From Mansonella perstans (taxonomy: Eukaryota > Nematoda > Chromadorea > Rhabditida > Onchocercidae), in the NCBI GenBank assembly GCA_037074765.1, contig JBAMDO010000062.1, positions 127,501-191,500 on the forward strand: a DNA stretch of 64,000 nt, read 5' to 3'. Under the pieces are notes generated by a model. The model made no database searches. It was not told the origin of the DNA and saw only the letters and a list, made by a program, of their open reading frames with translations. The translations under genes were made by a program, and so were the position numbers. Below are positions 23,895 through 37,000 of the stretch, one piece after another (position 1 is the stretch's first letter; each line of letters opens with the position of its first letter).

Positions 23895-25609
23895 TTATAA
23901 TCGTCTTAATCGGTTTGGATTATATATTTTGAAAGCATGATCATCATTGTGTGATTCCTCTTCATCGTCATCTTCCGTCTCATCGCCTTCTCCCAATTCC
24001 TCACTTCCTAGAAAGCTAATGTTATAAAATAGATTTCATAACGAAATACATTAATTTAAATCAGCGATAAGCAGGTACAAAGCGATAAGCAGTGCACAAA
24101 AGTACATCAAAGAAAATATCTTTGAGATAACTAGAAATAAATGTAAAAAGTGATTTTAAATGGTTTTATATTTTTCAGAATTGCGTAGCCACTAAAAAAC
24201 AAAGAAATTCTACAACTGCATCCTAACAGTGAGATGCGAAAAAAATTGCAAAACTGATCATGATCAGTAGCTTTATTTTCCTTTCACTTCTATCTCACTA
24301 TTTATAACACACAAAAATTGGGTTCCTTAACTAACTTATCTTTAATAAAAGCAACTGTATATGGGCCAAAACAATTAAGTGAATCTTTTTGACAAGCAAT
24401 ATCTCAAACACAAAAATTCTGAACAGAACCTGTTAGATTGGAAAAATCGTCTGTCGAGTTGTCATCATCCTTTTTTTCATCATCATCATCTTCACTGTTG
24501 TCCAACTCACTGTCATCATTCGAGTCACTGGGTGGTAGCATATCTTCATCGATAACATCATGTTTTTTCATACTGCCAGCAACAATACCTCTCTTCGCTT
24601 CACGAGTTATACTTTCTGCATACACTTGGAATCTAAAAACTAGTTGCTTGAGATAATGAGCCGCAAAATGAGGTACTTCTTGGAACTATTTCGTCTATTT
24701 TACGTGAGATTCCATTCCCCCTACATTTGCCTCTCGTATAAAGCCTGTGTATACTTTTTCAGACAATTAAGAAATTCCACAACGAACATCAAAATGTATA
24801 AATACGCGAATGTTATTGCAAAAACAATAAATAAAAAAATAGTAAAGATCTTAAATAAAAACTTGTATGAAATGAAAGCGAACCTTTTAGGCCACATTTT
24901 CCGCTCCCATAGGTATAAAATATTTTCATTATCCAAAATTTGAGTAATTTCTCCCTTCACTTTGATACCTTCTTTTATCGGTACCACAAAAACAAAACTA
25001 CCTCGTTTGATATAAATTGTCTCCCTAAATTTCCTTGGCATGCTTACCAAATATTTCTCTCCGTTTTCATCATCCACCTGAAATAAATCTTTGCATTCAT
25101 AAACTAATACAATCGAAAAAATGAATGCTGATGTAGAATCAGAACGGACAAAAATTTGAAAGTTGAAATTTGAACTGCTGCATCCATTACAAGCTATTCA
25201 ACTGGACATTAGCAATGTGGACAAAAGCGACAAATAATGCATATCGTAAAGTAATTTTTAATACAAATTTCGACGAAAATCAACTTCGAATTAAACCAAC
25301 CTGCTTCAAAGTATACACTATTATGCATCTAAAATAACAAATTATACAGTTTTCATAAGCTACAAAATTACAGAAAGAAATCGGGATTTTTCTCAAACCT
25401 TAATCATTGATTAAGAGCTTTATGTAAAGTAAATCTATATAATACATATCGCAATAATGTTGTAGAATATTGAATGGTGGTTGCTAAACCTCGTGTAAGT
25501 TCCTCCCCGGAGATGCCGAAACACGTGCGATGATTTCATCCTCTTTCGGTGAGAATAATTCACTTTCCGCTTGTTTCATCACAAAACGTTTCTTCGTACT
25601 GAGTGACAT
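23895..25609 (-). CDS. EIF1AD: EIF1AD (eIF1A-domain protein, haponin-like)
   Basis: Four exons (25490-25609, 24884-25077, 24430-24632, 23895-24007; stop TAA) give 209 residues. The N-terminus has the basic start and the GRNLHEV motif that matches GNNLHEV of vertebrate EIF1AD. Exon 2 carries the S1-like OB-fold core: YLVSMPRKFR, IYIKRGSFVFV, a KVKGEI strand and MWPKRF. Exons 3-4 are a long acidic Asp/Glu/Ser tail with an NPNRLRRL ending, like the acidic tail and N-R-R ending of the family. Members of this family are nuclear and related to translation factor eIF1A; the molecular role is poorly defined. An in-frame upstream ATG at 25729 exists, but a TTTTGCAG acceptor lies between it and the chosen start, and homology begins at 25609. 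Identification is by eye, but the domain order leaves little doubt. Confidence 0.9.
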
Positions 25610-27141
25610 TGTTGATGATAGAGATGATAAGAATAATGTTTGTATGCTTGTACCAGGAGCACAATTGCAATATGTTGAATGTGATAATATAGCAATAGCC
25701 AGGATGCCGAAAAATTTCTGCAAAATCATAAAATTTGAAACAAAGAAAAAAATCAGAAATTATTACAATCTAGGATATTGTACATATAAATCATATTATG
25801 CATATTACTCTGTGTCCACTTTTTTAAATCAATAAAAACTTTAAAAAAGTTAAAAATTAAACTTTCAAAAACTTAAAATTAAACTTTCAAACAATATTTA
25901 ATTTAATTTTACGGATACAGCAAAGATCAAGTAACGTGGAAAAAAAAAAAAAAAGAACCAACAAGAAATTCAAAACCCTAACCACGCCCGCCGTATGTCT
26001 TCGTTTAAAGCCGAATTTTATAATGTCACTAAAATTCGTAGTTACTATTTAGTGGTAAGTGTTCAGATGTTTCTAACGTACTTAGCAGTGTACTAATGGA
26101 TTAAAGGGCATGACTACCAATTATCAGGTGAGGTCAAATCGATAACGAGGTCAAGTGAGCAAAGTGTAGTATTACTACTGTACACTTCACTTGGCTACAT
26201 GCAGCATCACATTGCATTAGTGCAGTTAGCTGCACTTTCAATTAATTATGTTTAATGCGAATTGCTAATAAATTTAGCAAATTTTATCTCTCACCAATGG
26301 ATTAGCATATTTACCAACTATTTATTATCATTCTATTTCTCTACCATTTTTCATTTCCTTCCGAGCTTTTAATTAACCACTGCCTGAGCTTTTGATCAAG
26401 GTCAAAAATTGCTTAGCCCATTTTGAAAATCATTTGGTCCATTTTGACCAATTGTCTGTCCAATCGACAACCCCAGTTATACTGTAACCATAATCAATTA
26501 TCATTAACAGTAATGAAATGATAGCTTAAATTATCATTTATGAAATGATACTAGTACAAATATTGATAATAGTATCAATGAATGCTACTTAATGCGATAT
26601 CAATAACAATAACTAACAGTATCATACTTTAACTTATTTCTTTTATGAATGTTTCAAAAATTTATTCACACGATGAATTTATCAGATTTGATGAAACATT
26701 TAATCTTCTTATCTCTTTTCAAATGTAATCCTAAAATGCATATTATTGAAGTATGCATAGAATATCAATTAAATTTCAAATTTATTCGAAAAAATTACAG
26801 TAATCAATTGGACAGCTAATGAAATAATTTTAAAAATAAATTTTAGTCATTTGAAATTATTATTGGAATTATTGAAAAATTACACTTATTTTATTTTTCA
26901 TATTAATTTTAAAAAAAAAACTTATACGAAAACTGTACATATAAATGATAATTTATCAGGCTGAAAAATCATTTTTTTTTCTGGAAATAGTAATAATTGT
27001 CATGTGTGTGTGATAAATAATGTTTTATGAGTGATTAAAAATTATAAGCATTCAATGATTCGACAATTTTCTTTTTCTAATAACTGATACGATCAAAATT
27101 AATCACTGATCACTGATTAATTTGACTGAATGATTTCTTGT

Positions 27142-27172
<31 letters not shown>

Positions 27173-28789
27173 GTTGAATAATTGAAATGGTACAGGAAAA
27201 TATAATTTTGATTTTTGTTAATATTGAGATAAAAAGAGAAAAAAGTACTAGTTTTTGCAATTGCCAATTTCTCTGAATATATAATGAATGAATAAATCAG
27301 TTGGTCGATTGGCAGCAGGCAATTGCCATTTGAAGAAGAACAAGTTTGTGTCAACTTTCAAATGATATCAATTCTACCATTTGACCATTATTCCACCATT
27401 ACAATCAATTTTTCGTCCAATCCTTTTGTGTTTTTGATTTTAATTAAGCAAATTAATTTATTTCTAGGCTATATTAGTAATTAAGTTTTTTTTTTTTTTT
27501 TTTTATCATTACATCGATATGCTTATTCAATTTTATGGATTGAATCCATTTTAAGCATTTTAATGCCTTATCATACAAAGATCTTTCTGGTGAAGTTTGC
27601 AAAAAGGAATAGCTGCTAAGATGTGAATTTTATTACTGCTTAATTTGGACTTAAAATTTGATTTCAAATTCAATTCAAAATTTGGTAAAATTTCAGCTAG
27701 TAAGTTATAATTCCAAATGTAATTTTTCTGTTTGTTTGTTTTTTTCCCCGATAGATTTAGGCTACTAAAAAATCGAAATATGAAGAAAATTAATGTAATA
27801 AGCAATTTCAAATTAGTATCTTCAAAGATTATTTATATTTTTTCATCATTTGAATAAATATGAAAGAAACATGTTTGGTTGCATGATTAATTTGATTTTC
27901 AAACAGATTGAAATTCTTAAATTCTAATTCAAGTTTGAAAGATGCAATAATTAAATTAGAAGATGATTAAAATTTTTAACGCGACGCTCGCAACAAAACT
28001 TGATTGCTGAGATAACGACTATTTTTCTACTCTTCATATCATTAAATTATTATTTTTAGACCTATTATTAAACGAGTTATAACATATTGTAATACCTCAA
28101 AAGATATAAATTAAAATGAAAACTGAAATTTTAATCTGATTCAATCAATAATTACACATCAAATTAAAATTTTAGTTTTGATCTTAAATCTAAAGTAATG
28201 TAATTATTGATTGAAAACTTATTGGGGATAAGATTAAGAAAATTTTAATAGATGTATTAAATATAAATGGATGAATGAAATTGATATATTGGAGAAACAA
28301 AGTTTCTAGAAAACTCCAGAAGTTCTTTTCGTTCGTTGATCTATAATCATATCATCATCATTCGTTATCATAACAAATTGTTCAGCAGCAATGAAAGCTA
28401 AGGAATCTTTTGTTTCACAATTTTATATGTACCCATCAAATCAATTATTTCATTCATTTATTGCTGTTTTTGTTTATCAATTTATGTATAAAATCATATC
28501 AAATAGGAAGAATACTGTAAGTGATACTATAAGTTTGGTACTGTAAGTTATTATACATTTAATGGTTTTTCAAATTTTGTAAAAAAGAATGAATGTAATA
28601 TTTTGAAATTTAATTCAATTTATTATCTATCATCTTAATCTTTTCCTTTACTAACTTTCTTATTTGTTCCAATTAATATTATTTTTTATTTTTGCATTCT
28701 TCCGAAAAAATTAATCGTCTATTGCTATGAATGCGAAAGAGATCTAGCAAATACCGGGAATGTATTGAAATGATAAATATAGCTGGTTA
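25610..28789. other. Intergenic between divergent EIF1AD and ANKS3-like genes
   Basis: This 3.2-kb interval should hold the promoters of both genes. Visible items: two AGGTCA half-sites as a direct repeat spaced by 12 bases near 26132-26155, a small palindrome AGTGCAG-TTAG-CTGCACT at about 26219-26236, and T runs at 27144-27172 and 27487-27505. A 51-codon plus-strand frame at about 28390-28545 has a hydrophobic centre but no other support. Confidence 0.4.
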
Positions 28790-28795
28790 TTTCAG
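28790..28795 (+). promoter_or_regulatory. Probable SL trans-splice acceptor of the ANKS3-like gene
   Basis: TTTCAG preceded by a T-containing tract lies 57 bases upstream of the chosen ATG at 28853 with no in-phase upstream exon. It is a good candidate for the spliced-leader addition site. Confidence 0.4.
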
Positions 28796-28852
28796 ACTAC
28801 ATCGTTTGTCATCAAAATTCCCATTTTCTATTCTTACTAATATTTGAGGTTA

Positions 28853-31800
28853 ATGATGGCAAGTGCTGTACGTTCGGTGCGTTTCAGTGATGATTTACCG
28901 AGAGTATGTCATAACAGTCCAACGATAAAGAATGCAGTTAAATCTTATGAACAAACTTCTCAAACACCGGTACAACTTCCTCGGGTATATGATGATGCGC
29001 TTTATAGTCCATATGATGTATATACTGCAGCTAGCATGGGTGATACTTCGGTGATTGAGGTAAGCATTTTATTTCCCGTGATACTCGGGTAAGTGTATAC
29101 TGCTTCAAAAGTTTAAAGGTTTTATTGATTGATAACGTATGAATAAGTTACTAACGAGAAATGAAATTATATAAACAGCATTCTAATCGTGCTCATTGTT
29201 CAAATATTTTAATTTTAATCGACGAACTATATATGACAAATGCAATTATGGCTTAACAAAGTAAAAGTTAATTAACAAATTATGACTGGTTTCCTTTAAG
29301 AAGCTACTAGTATTGAAAAATTTAACTTATCCGAACTATTATCTCTTATCTTTCTCTTCCAGAATATCAAATTGTTACTTTCAGGCACAACTAGAGACAG
29401 GATTTGATGCAAATCGTTTGAATGGAAGCGGATGGAGTTCACTGATGTATGCAGCTTATTTGGGACATGAAGCAGTTTGTGCCTTACTACTTAAATCAGG
29501 AGCTTTGGTGGATCTATGCAATACAAGTGGACAAACAGCTCTAATGCTTGCTGCTACATGTGGAAATTTGGCTGTTGTAAGTTTACACTGAATTGTCAAA
29601 CTTTTACCAGATTATCAGATTAGATGATTTCAGAACCGCATGGAAATTTTAGAGATTCTAATTTCTCTTATAAACGAATTTCAGTTATTTCAGAATTAAT
29701 AGTCGGTAGTAACAGCTGCTATGTTCTTTGGTTACTTTAGTTTGAAGCTGGGCTTAATGGGAGAATCTTCTTTTCAGGTAAGATTATTAATACGTAAAAA
29801 TGCTGAGATTGATAAACAGGATAAAATGGGAGATACAGCGCTAGCTTATGCAACTGCTTGCTCACAAGCTAGTATTGCAGAAGCTTTACTGGATAATGGT
29901 GCTAATCCAAACGTTCCCAATTCACATGGTATGACACCAACGTTAACTGCATGCTGCATTGGACACGAACTTACGCTACTTGCATTGCTGCAAAATGTAC
30001 GTTTATCGTATTTTTAAATGCTTACTTTTTGTATTTTATCAAAATTAGGCCAATAAATAAAACAGTTTTTTTTTGGGTCATAAGTGCTTATTTGGCTCTT
30101 TTATGGCACTCACTACAATGAAATTGAATGATGCTTTCTCTAATCCTTTACTCAAAGTAACATTATTTATTCGTTGTAAATTCTGCTTACTGCCAGAAAT
30201 GAGATCTATGTGATTATCCGAGTACTCCAAGCATTATCGTCCAAGTACTTCAACATAATTATCTAAGTCCTTCAAGCATTTTTGTCCAAATAGACCTTTT
30301 TAGGTAGATGTAAAATTTAGAAAAAAAATTTCAAGATAAATTTCATATTTCATACGTTTCACAAAAATTGCTTTTTGATACATTATTGCTCATTTTTGAA
30401 ATTTTTTAAAAATTCTTCCTATACTGTTGACAATTAATATTTTAAGGAAGATTAAAGAATTATTACTAAGGCAGGTTCTGATCAGAAAAATATTTTTTGT
30501 TCTTGATTAATTGAAATTTTTTGTTCATTTCAAAAATGTTTCATTGAGGGGTAAGAAAGAAAAAACGAAGAACGAAACAAAATGATATTTCTTATTTCTT
30601 TGCATTTCTTTTTGAATTTCCCATACTCTTTCTTCGGAGTATTTTTCTTCTATCACTTTAACAACAACAATAACAACAACAACCATACAATTCAAATGCT
30701 TATCATGAAAATTAAACTTCATTTAACAACCTTTGAAGATCGATGAAGAAGTTTTGTGTCATATTGATTCCTTAAAATTAATTTGCTCTTTTATTTTGTA
30801 ATATTTTCTAGCTTCTATGAATTCCGTCTAATACGAATTCTCTATTGTCTAGTTAAAAAAGATCTAAAATATACCGAAAGGTAGATATATTCTAAGAATT
30901 TCAAACAAATTGAGAGAATATATTAATTTAGGATTTTTAGCTTTCGATAGTTTAGCTAATGGATCAATTGTACGCTTGAAAATTGGCATCACTCGGGGGT
31001 TGTTCTTTGAGAATTTTTGATTCTTTCATTGATTATAGCATTAAGATAAGCAAATCAAGTTTTTTCTTTGATATATCAAACAAACAAATTGAATTCATTC
31101 ATGCAAAATGTCTCCTAATGTTCTCCTAATTCTAACTTTTATAAGCAATGGTGAGAAAGAAGACGAAATATTACTGAGATGATGGAGATATTGATTTAGC
31201 AACCAGATGATTTAATCTGGTTGCTAAATCTAAGAGATGACTTTATCATTCATAATTTTTTAATTAAATTTGCATTTGTTAAAAAATCGAATTGTTGTTC
31301 TAGGATGGCGATCCGAAATTGAAAAATGCCAAAGGTGAAGATGGTGAAGCTTTAGCTTTTGACAATCCCAAAATTATCGCTATTTTGAAGAATCCACCAC
31401 AGGTAGTCTATTCAATTGTTAATTATTTTAATTTATTGCATTCATAAGTTTGTTGCTGCAATCATTCAAAGGAATGATGTTATTTTTAGAGCAAAAGGAA
31501 GAAAAACAATATAGAACAGAATGCAATGAATGTGGATTCATTAACGGAGCTACTATCAAGGCTAAAATTAGAAAAATACATCGAAATATTTGAAACTGAA
31601 AATATCGATTTAAATTTATTTTTGGAACTTAACGATGCTGATCTTATCGAGATTGGCATCAAAGTATGTTTGCATTCTTCCTTTTTTTTTTTATAATTAT
31701 AAATAATAGCTTATACTATGCTTCAAGTTAGCACATTATAATCATTTACTAATTAATTAAAAAATTTAATTGATGAAAAAAACTGACTTTATTGATTTTA

Positions 31801-33069
31801 TTACAAATTTATTATTTAGTTCTTTTTTTCTTTATAACTATTACTTTATGCTTAATTTTTTATACTTCACTCTTCCTTAACTGTTAGTGTAATTTAACAA
31901 TGTAACTTTAGGCATTCGGTCCACGTAAGAAAATGCTTAATGTAATACAGCAGTATCGGACCGATGGAATCCTTATTCCGTGTACAAATGATGCAAAACC
32001 AGTCTCACTTCCTCATACTAGAGAAAGAGGAAAAGCGGAATTACATTCTCATCAGGTCAGTACAGGAAGACAATAATCATGAAGGATGCTAACACAATAA
32101 TAATAATAATAATAATAAAATCATAATAACAATAATTTCATCTTGCTTAGCTTAAAAATGCAAATGTTTGAGTGGTTTTTCATTAAATTAAAATGAATAT
32201 TTAAATTCAACTCCTGAAAACTTTCCAATAGTTTTAGAAAAAAGATTTTGTTTAGTTTAATTTGCTATTGCAATTAAAAAAAAATTAATTAGATATGTAT
32301 GAAAAATTTTTTTTTTATAGAAGATATTTATTTTTGCTTTTTTTCTTTTACATAATAAACTATGAAAGAAAAGCAAACATTGTTAATAGGTAACGAACGA
32401 ACTGATGGAATGTCAACAGCGTTTAGCAGAATGTCAACATGAATTGAAACAAGCCCGAAATCTGTTGAATCAACATCGTTCAACGTTGAATTCTATTTCG
32501 GAAGCATGTCGACATTCAAGAAAAATAGCTTATACTATGCTTCAAGTTAGCGTATTATACTCATTTGCTAGTTAATTAAAAAATTTAATTGATAAAAAAA
32601 ATTTCATTTTGACAATTCCCGTGCTTCGTCTCCTAGCAATTACACGCAATTACTTTTCTCTTTGCGACAATATTCGATCAATTAATATCTTGTCATATTG
32701 TCATATAAAATAGCTAATTGTCTATTATTCGCAAATTAAACTTGGCTATTAAGGATAAATCCAATAGATGGTATAAAAATTTCTAGTGAATGTGATTTTC
32801 CATTTTTGCAAAGAGTATACGCATTGATTAAATAGACGATATTTTTTCCTAATATTTTTGATACTTAACTTATGACCTCTAAATTATACATTCCTAATTA
32901 TCTGCGCTTAAATTTTTACACAAGATTTAATATTCTGAAAAACGAAACTTTGTATCAGGAAGTTCAACAAACAAATGGTACAGATAGTGCACTGGAAAAC
33001 GACGTACTTACGGTAATCAAAAATATCGACAATATTCTGATGAGAATGCTAGAACTTCCACAGCAATGA
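28853..33069 (+). CDS. ANKS3: ANKS3-like ankyrin-repeat and SAM-domain protein
   Basis: Eight exons, all phase 0, give 433 residues: 28853-29059, 29385-29576, 29778-29996, 31304-31402, 31490-31663, 31912-32055, 32390-32545, 32959-33069 (TGA). Residues about 55-240 hold four to five ankyrin repeats (DVYTAASMGD, GWSSLMYAAYLGHEAV, GQTALMLAATCGNLAV, GDTALAYATAC, GMTPTLTACCIGHE). A SAM domain follows at about 295-360 (LSRLKLEKYIEIFETENIDL...DADLIEIGIKAFGPRKKML), which matches the ANKS3 SAM closely, including the FGPRKKM segment. The C-terminus has a helical, coiled-coil-like exon. Vertebrate ANKS3 is a ciliary/nephronophthisis-network scaffold that binds ANKS6 and BICC1. At 433 residues this is shorter than the vertebrate protein, whose linker between ankyrin and SAM parts is longer. 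A paralogous ANKS call is the main alternative. The tail of exon 7 is duplicated in intron 5, and the 3' end of exon 8 is tandemly duplicated. Confidence 0.85.
31705..31790 (+). repeat. Intronic copy of the exon 7 / intron 7 junction
   Basis: AATAGCTTATACTATGCTTC and the following bases at 31705-31790 (intron 5) match 32524-32605, which spans the last codons of exon 7, its GTTAGC donor and the start of intron 7. There are only a few mismatches over about 80 bp. Confidence 0.85.
32097..32137. repeat. (ATA)n microsatellite in an intron
   Basis: About seven AAT units followed by imperfect ATAAC units lie within the intron after ANKS3-like exon 6. Confidence 0.85.
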
Positions 33070-33185
33070 TGGTATTTGTTCAACATGTCTTTTACTCTTC
33101 CTATTTTTAATTGTGATGAGAATGCTAGAACTTCCACAGCAATGATGATATTTGTTCAATATGGTTTTTGCTCTTCCTATTAATA
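33038..33185 (+). repeat. 76-bp tandem duplication over the ANKS3-like stop codon
   Basis: TGATGAGAATGCTAGAACTT starts at 33038 and again at 33114. Both copies include the CCACAGCAATGA coding end and about 45 bp of 3' flank ending in CTCTTCCTATT. Copy 1 is the coding one; copy 2 lies in the 3' UTR. Confidence 0.9.
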
Positions 33186-34089
33186 TAGATCATTTAAACT
33201 TGAAACTTTTCAAATCAATATGCCCGGTGTTAAAGAAAAAAAACAGAAATTCTTTCATATTTTTTTGTAGTCTAATATTGGCAAATTTTTCTGCATTTTA
33301 ATTTCACAGGACTAGCTTGTTATCTTCAGAAAAATCATTGAAAAAATCATCAAATGTTAAAATTTAATTTCTAAAGTTCGTAACAACTCTTTTCACATTC
33401 CTAGATAATAGGCTACTTTTGAGAAATTACTTTTTTTGTTTCATGTCATTCTTACCAATTTATTCACTTATTAGGAACATTTCATGTTGTTTATTCTGAA
33501 TGAATATGAATTTCCATGTTCTTCTTTCGTAATTTTGTTCGAATAAATATAAAATTTATGCCTTTATTACATTCACTCATAGCAAAAATCCTTGGAAGTT
33601 TCAATTTCTGGTTGGATGAGTTTTGTTCTACAACGGAATCCGTAATGACGGCATTATTTACATTAATTTTTTTTTTTATCACGGTGATCATTAAAAGTAT
33701 TTTAAATTAAATTTCGAACTGTACCTCGTTAAGTTAAATTTTGAATTGTATCTCTTTATATTTGAAAACTGATACATTTAAGCACACTTCGAGAGTTGTT
33801 CAGTGTTTGCCTTTCTAATTCAACTTTCATTCTAAGAATCTATTGCAAAAATAATTGAAATGATAACAGTATTGTTGAGCATTTCTTAAATATTAATATT
33901 TGTGAAATATGCTCTATAACATTGAGTAATGCATAGTTCAATCCTTTCAAACGCAGAAAGTAAATCGAGAAACACACCATGCAATTGCTAATATGTTAAA
34001 TTTTTATATTTTAAGTGGATGAAAAGAGTATAATAGCGAGAAATTGGCACATGAGCAATATATGATACAAGTAACGAAGTTTGTTATTC
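33186..34089. other. Intergenic between convergent ANKS3-like and CCZ1 genes
   Basis: About 0.9 kb of AT-rich 3' flank shared by two convergent genes. The frames at 33491-33691 (-) and 33516-33710 (+) overlap antisense and show no motif. No gene seen. Confidence 0.5.
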
Positions 34090-37000
34090 TTAGAACAAAA
34101 ATACTGTGTCAAAGTTAATTTTAATGATGTCATTAACATACTGCTGCATTTCAGCAGGTGTAGTAAGTGTAGCACTTCGTAATATAAGCAATAAAAGGCG
34201 CTTGTTTACTTTCTTGATAATAATCCACCAATCGGTATCTAACTTCGCTGATGTTTCGCCAAAATCATTGTTTGCTATGAATTCATCATATATGTCACAA
34301 GCCGATCTAGAAAATAAGTAAAAACGAACTATCGGATGAAAACAAAATGATCCTGTCTAAAATTTTTTAATTATTCAAAATTCATTAAAAATAAGAGAAA
34401 CATGAGTTAGGAGTGCAAATCAGAACAAAATTTATTTTGTTTCTATATGAAATTAAGAAGAATGTGAAGAAATAATTTCATTACGCAGCAGTTCTATCTT
34501 ACATTGCCAAAGACCATTGAACTTACTTATACACTGTAGACGGTACTGAGGATAGATTTCGACTGCGACTAGAATCAATATTTTCCATAAGACTCGTCTT
34601 AAGACTCATACTTTCTGGATTAAAATACACGAAATGAAAATCGTTTTCTTTCCTTGATATATCGTTCAAAGTACCATACGATTCGGCAACGAGAGATGCT
34701 AAGGCAGTTAATTCCGGCCCAAGATAATCATCTAAGCGTTGCAGAAATTGAGCATCAATACTTTTCTGGATGAACATGCAAACTGTAGCGTTTAAAGCGC
34801 GATATACAACCTAAATTGCAAAAAGAAAATTCCAAATTACTGACCAAGAATTCAAAATTGCAAAATTTGCACTAAAACTACAAAAAGATGAACGTATGGA
34901 GAGGACGTAAGCGTAAAATTTCTACCGAATGATTTATTTTTCCTTGGTTTGACGTAATTAATATAACGTTAGTATAATAATATATAATGATGAAATATGA
35001 TAAAGCATAAGGATAAATGTAAAAGTGTAGAGAGGATAAAAAAAAGACAAAATAATCAGTTGCGGTGAGATAAAAAAAATCTGCTGACTGATAATTCCAT
35101 ATAATTTGATATTTCATCTTCTTTAATAAAGATGGAACATTTATTGAAAGAAACACCCAGAAGAGGAAGAAAATCAAACTGTCAACGAAATACATTATTT
35201 CTTTATAGTCAAGAACATGTTCATAAAGAAATTACCATTTCATATGGTACAAACTTTCTTTCGTTATTGTCTTCACATAAATGAACAATTGGCAACTTGG
35301 CAATAGGTTTATCTTTGGCTGAAAGATTTTTGGCTGGCGTCACTAAACCGGTCAAAAATTTTCCTCGATGGACTGAGTCTTTTCTGGAATTGTGAATTGC
35401 GAACATCAGCAAAATAACAGTTTTGAAAATTTTTGAAAATCAATTTTTATAAAATCTGACTTTAGTACTTGCAAGTCTTGAATGATTGCAATGTGAATGC
35501 ATTGTCATAATGAGTCTCCTCTAAAAACTTAATTTACAAGCAGAAGTGGATCATAAAGTTACCTGACTCCACAGCAACCCTATAACTCAATGTTTCTTGA
35601 TTTCTAAAATTTTTCGCTGTCTAAATTATTTTCTTCTAGACTCTGTAAAAATGACGAGACTGGACTGAATAGTATGCCGAAATAATCCTTAACAGATCTG
35701 GAAGAAAGATGCTTCAAGTATCGATGCTTTCAAATATTCAGAGTTAACTTTCCCTTCTCTGAGATCAGAAAAAAAAAATGAAAATTAGACTGAAGGAAAA
35801 GCAATAAATGAAAACAAACCTGCTCCATTTTTCAGGTTGCAATTCTTCTTTCAGTGATCTGCTAAGCAGATGCTGAGTGAGATATCGACAAAGTACAGGT
35901 AAATCTGTTTTGGGAACATTGTACGTTATTAGGCGTTGCTGATAAAAGAATACAGTCTTCAAAATTTGAGGAAAAGTTTCTACTAGGTCATCCAAAAAGT
36001 TCTCAGTTCGTAAGTAATTTATACTGTCTAATGGAAGATAATCAACGCCAGAAAACACATCCAGTAAAGGCATCTGAAAAATTTTAGTTCTAGGAAGATA
36101 ATAATGACATCTATGTTTAAATGTTGTAAAAAAAATTTATCTAGGCTTTCTTTTGAATATAACCATTAATTTATTCGCATTATCTCTTATACTGTCAAGG
36201 ACGACCTTAAAGCACCTACATTAGACAGTATAAAGTGGTCATATTAAAAATATAATAAAAGTCGAACTAAAAAAGTCAAATATAAAAGTCAAACTACAAA
36301 GATATAGAAAGAGGTACAAAAAGTGAGGAGTTATGCAGACTGGTTCTTCTTTCTTTATCACCTCTTAAAGTTAACAAGGGAAAATGAAATTATCAAAATT
36401 CATTTATAGATTTCCAAAAAACTTAATTCATTATCGATCAGTTAATTCTAACAATAATTACTGTCGCAACAGCGTTTTGATTCAGAATGCAACTCACGCG
36501 ATAGAGACGAAGTTGTGGGAGATAACGTGAGAAGAAATATTCCAAACGATCCTTCAAATGTGCAGAATTACCTTCTACAAATCGAGAAAATGAACCAAAA
36601 AATAAGCGGAACATTTTGTATGCTGTTATTAGCATTGCTTTGATAGCTGATCCTCGCAGAACATAATCCTCATTAATACTAAGCTCTCTAGAATAACAGT
36701 TTTCAAAAAAAAAACACTTCTGACTATGACAATTTAAATTCAATTCTCTCCTATTATGTTACGAAAACGCTGTCTTTTCAAGAATGTTTTTTAACTTTTA
36801 ATACACAATTTTTTATTTCTTGTTGGATATAGCTCAATAAGATAACAATTTTCTAGCATACTTGTAATTCCTATAAGCTCATAACAGTTTCAACTATTGC
36901 TAACGAAGCGTAAATGCTTAAAATTTCTTTCCTATCTGATATAAATGAATAAAAGTGATTTCAGTGAGAATACAAGAAGTTCACCAAATGAATTCTGAAA

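Noticed and set aside
24438..24656. Ser-rich plus-strand frame
   Set aside because: Antisense shadow of the acidic Asp/Glu tail in EIF1AD exon 3.
25610..25729. Using ATG 25729 as the EIF1AD start
   Set aside because: Family homology starts at 25609 and a strong TTTTGCAG acceptor lies between the two ATGs; kept as a finding only.
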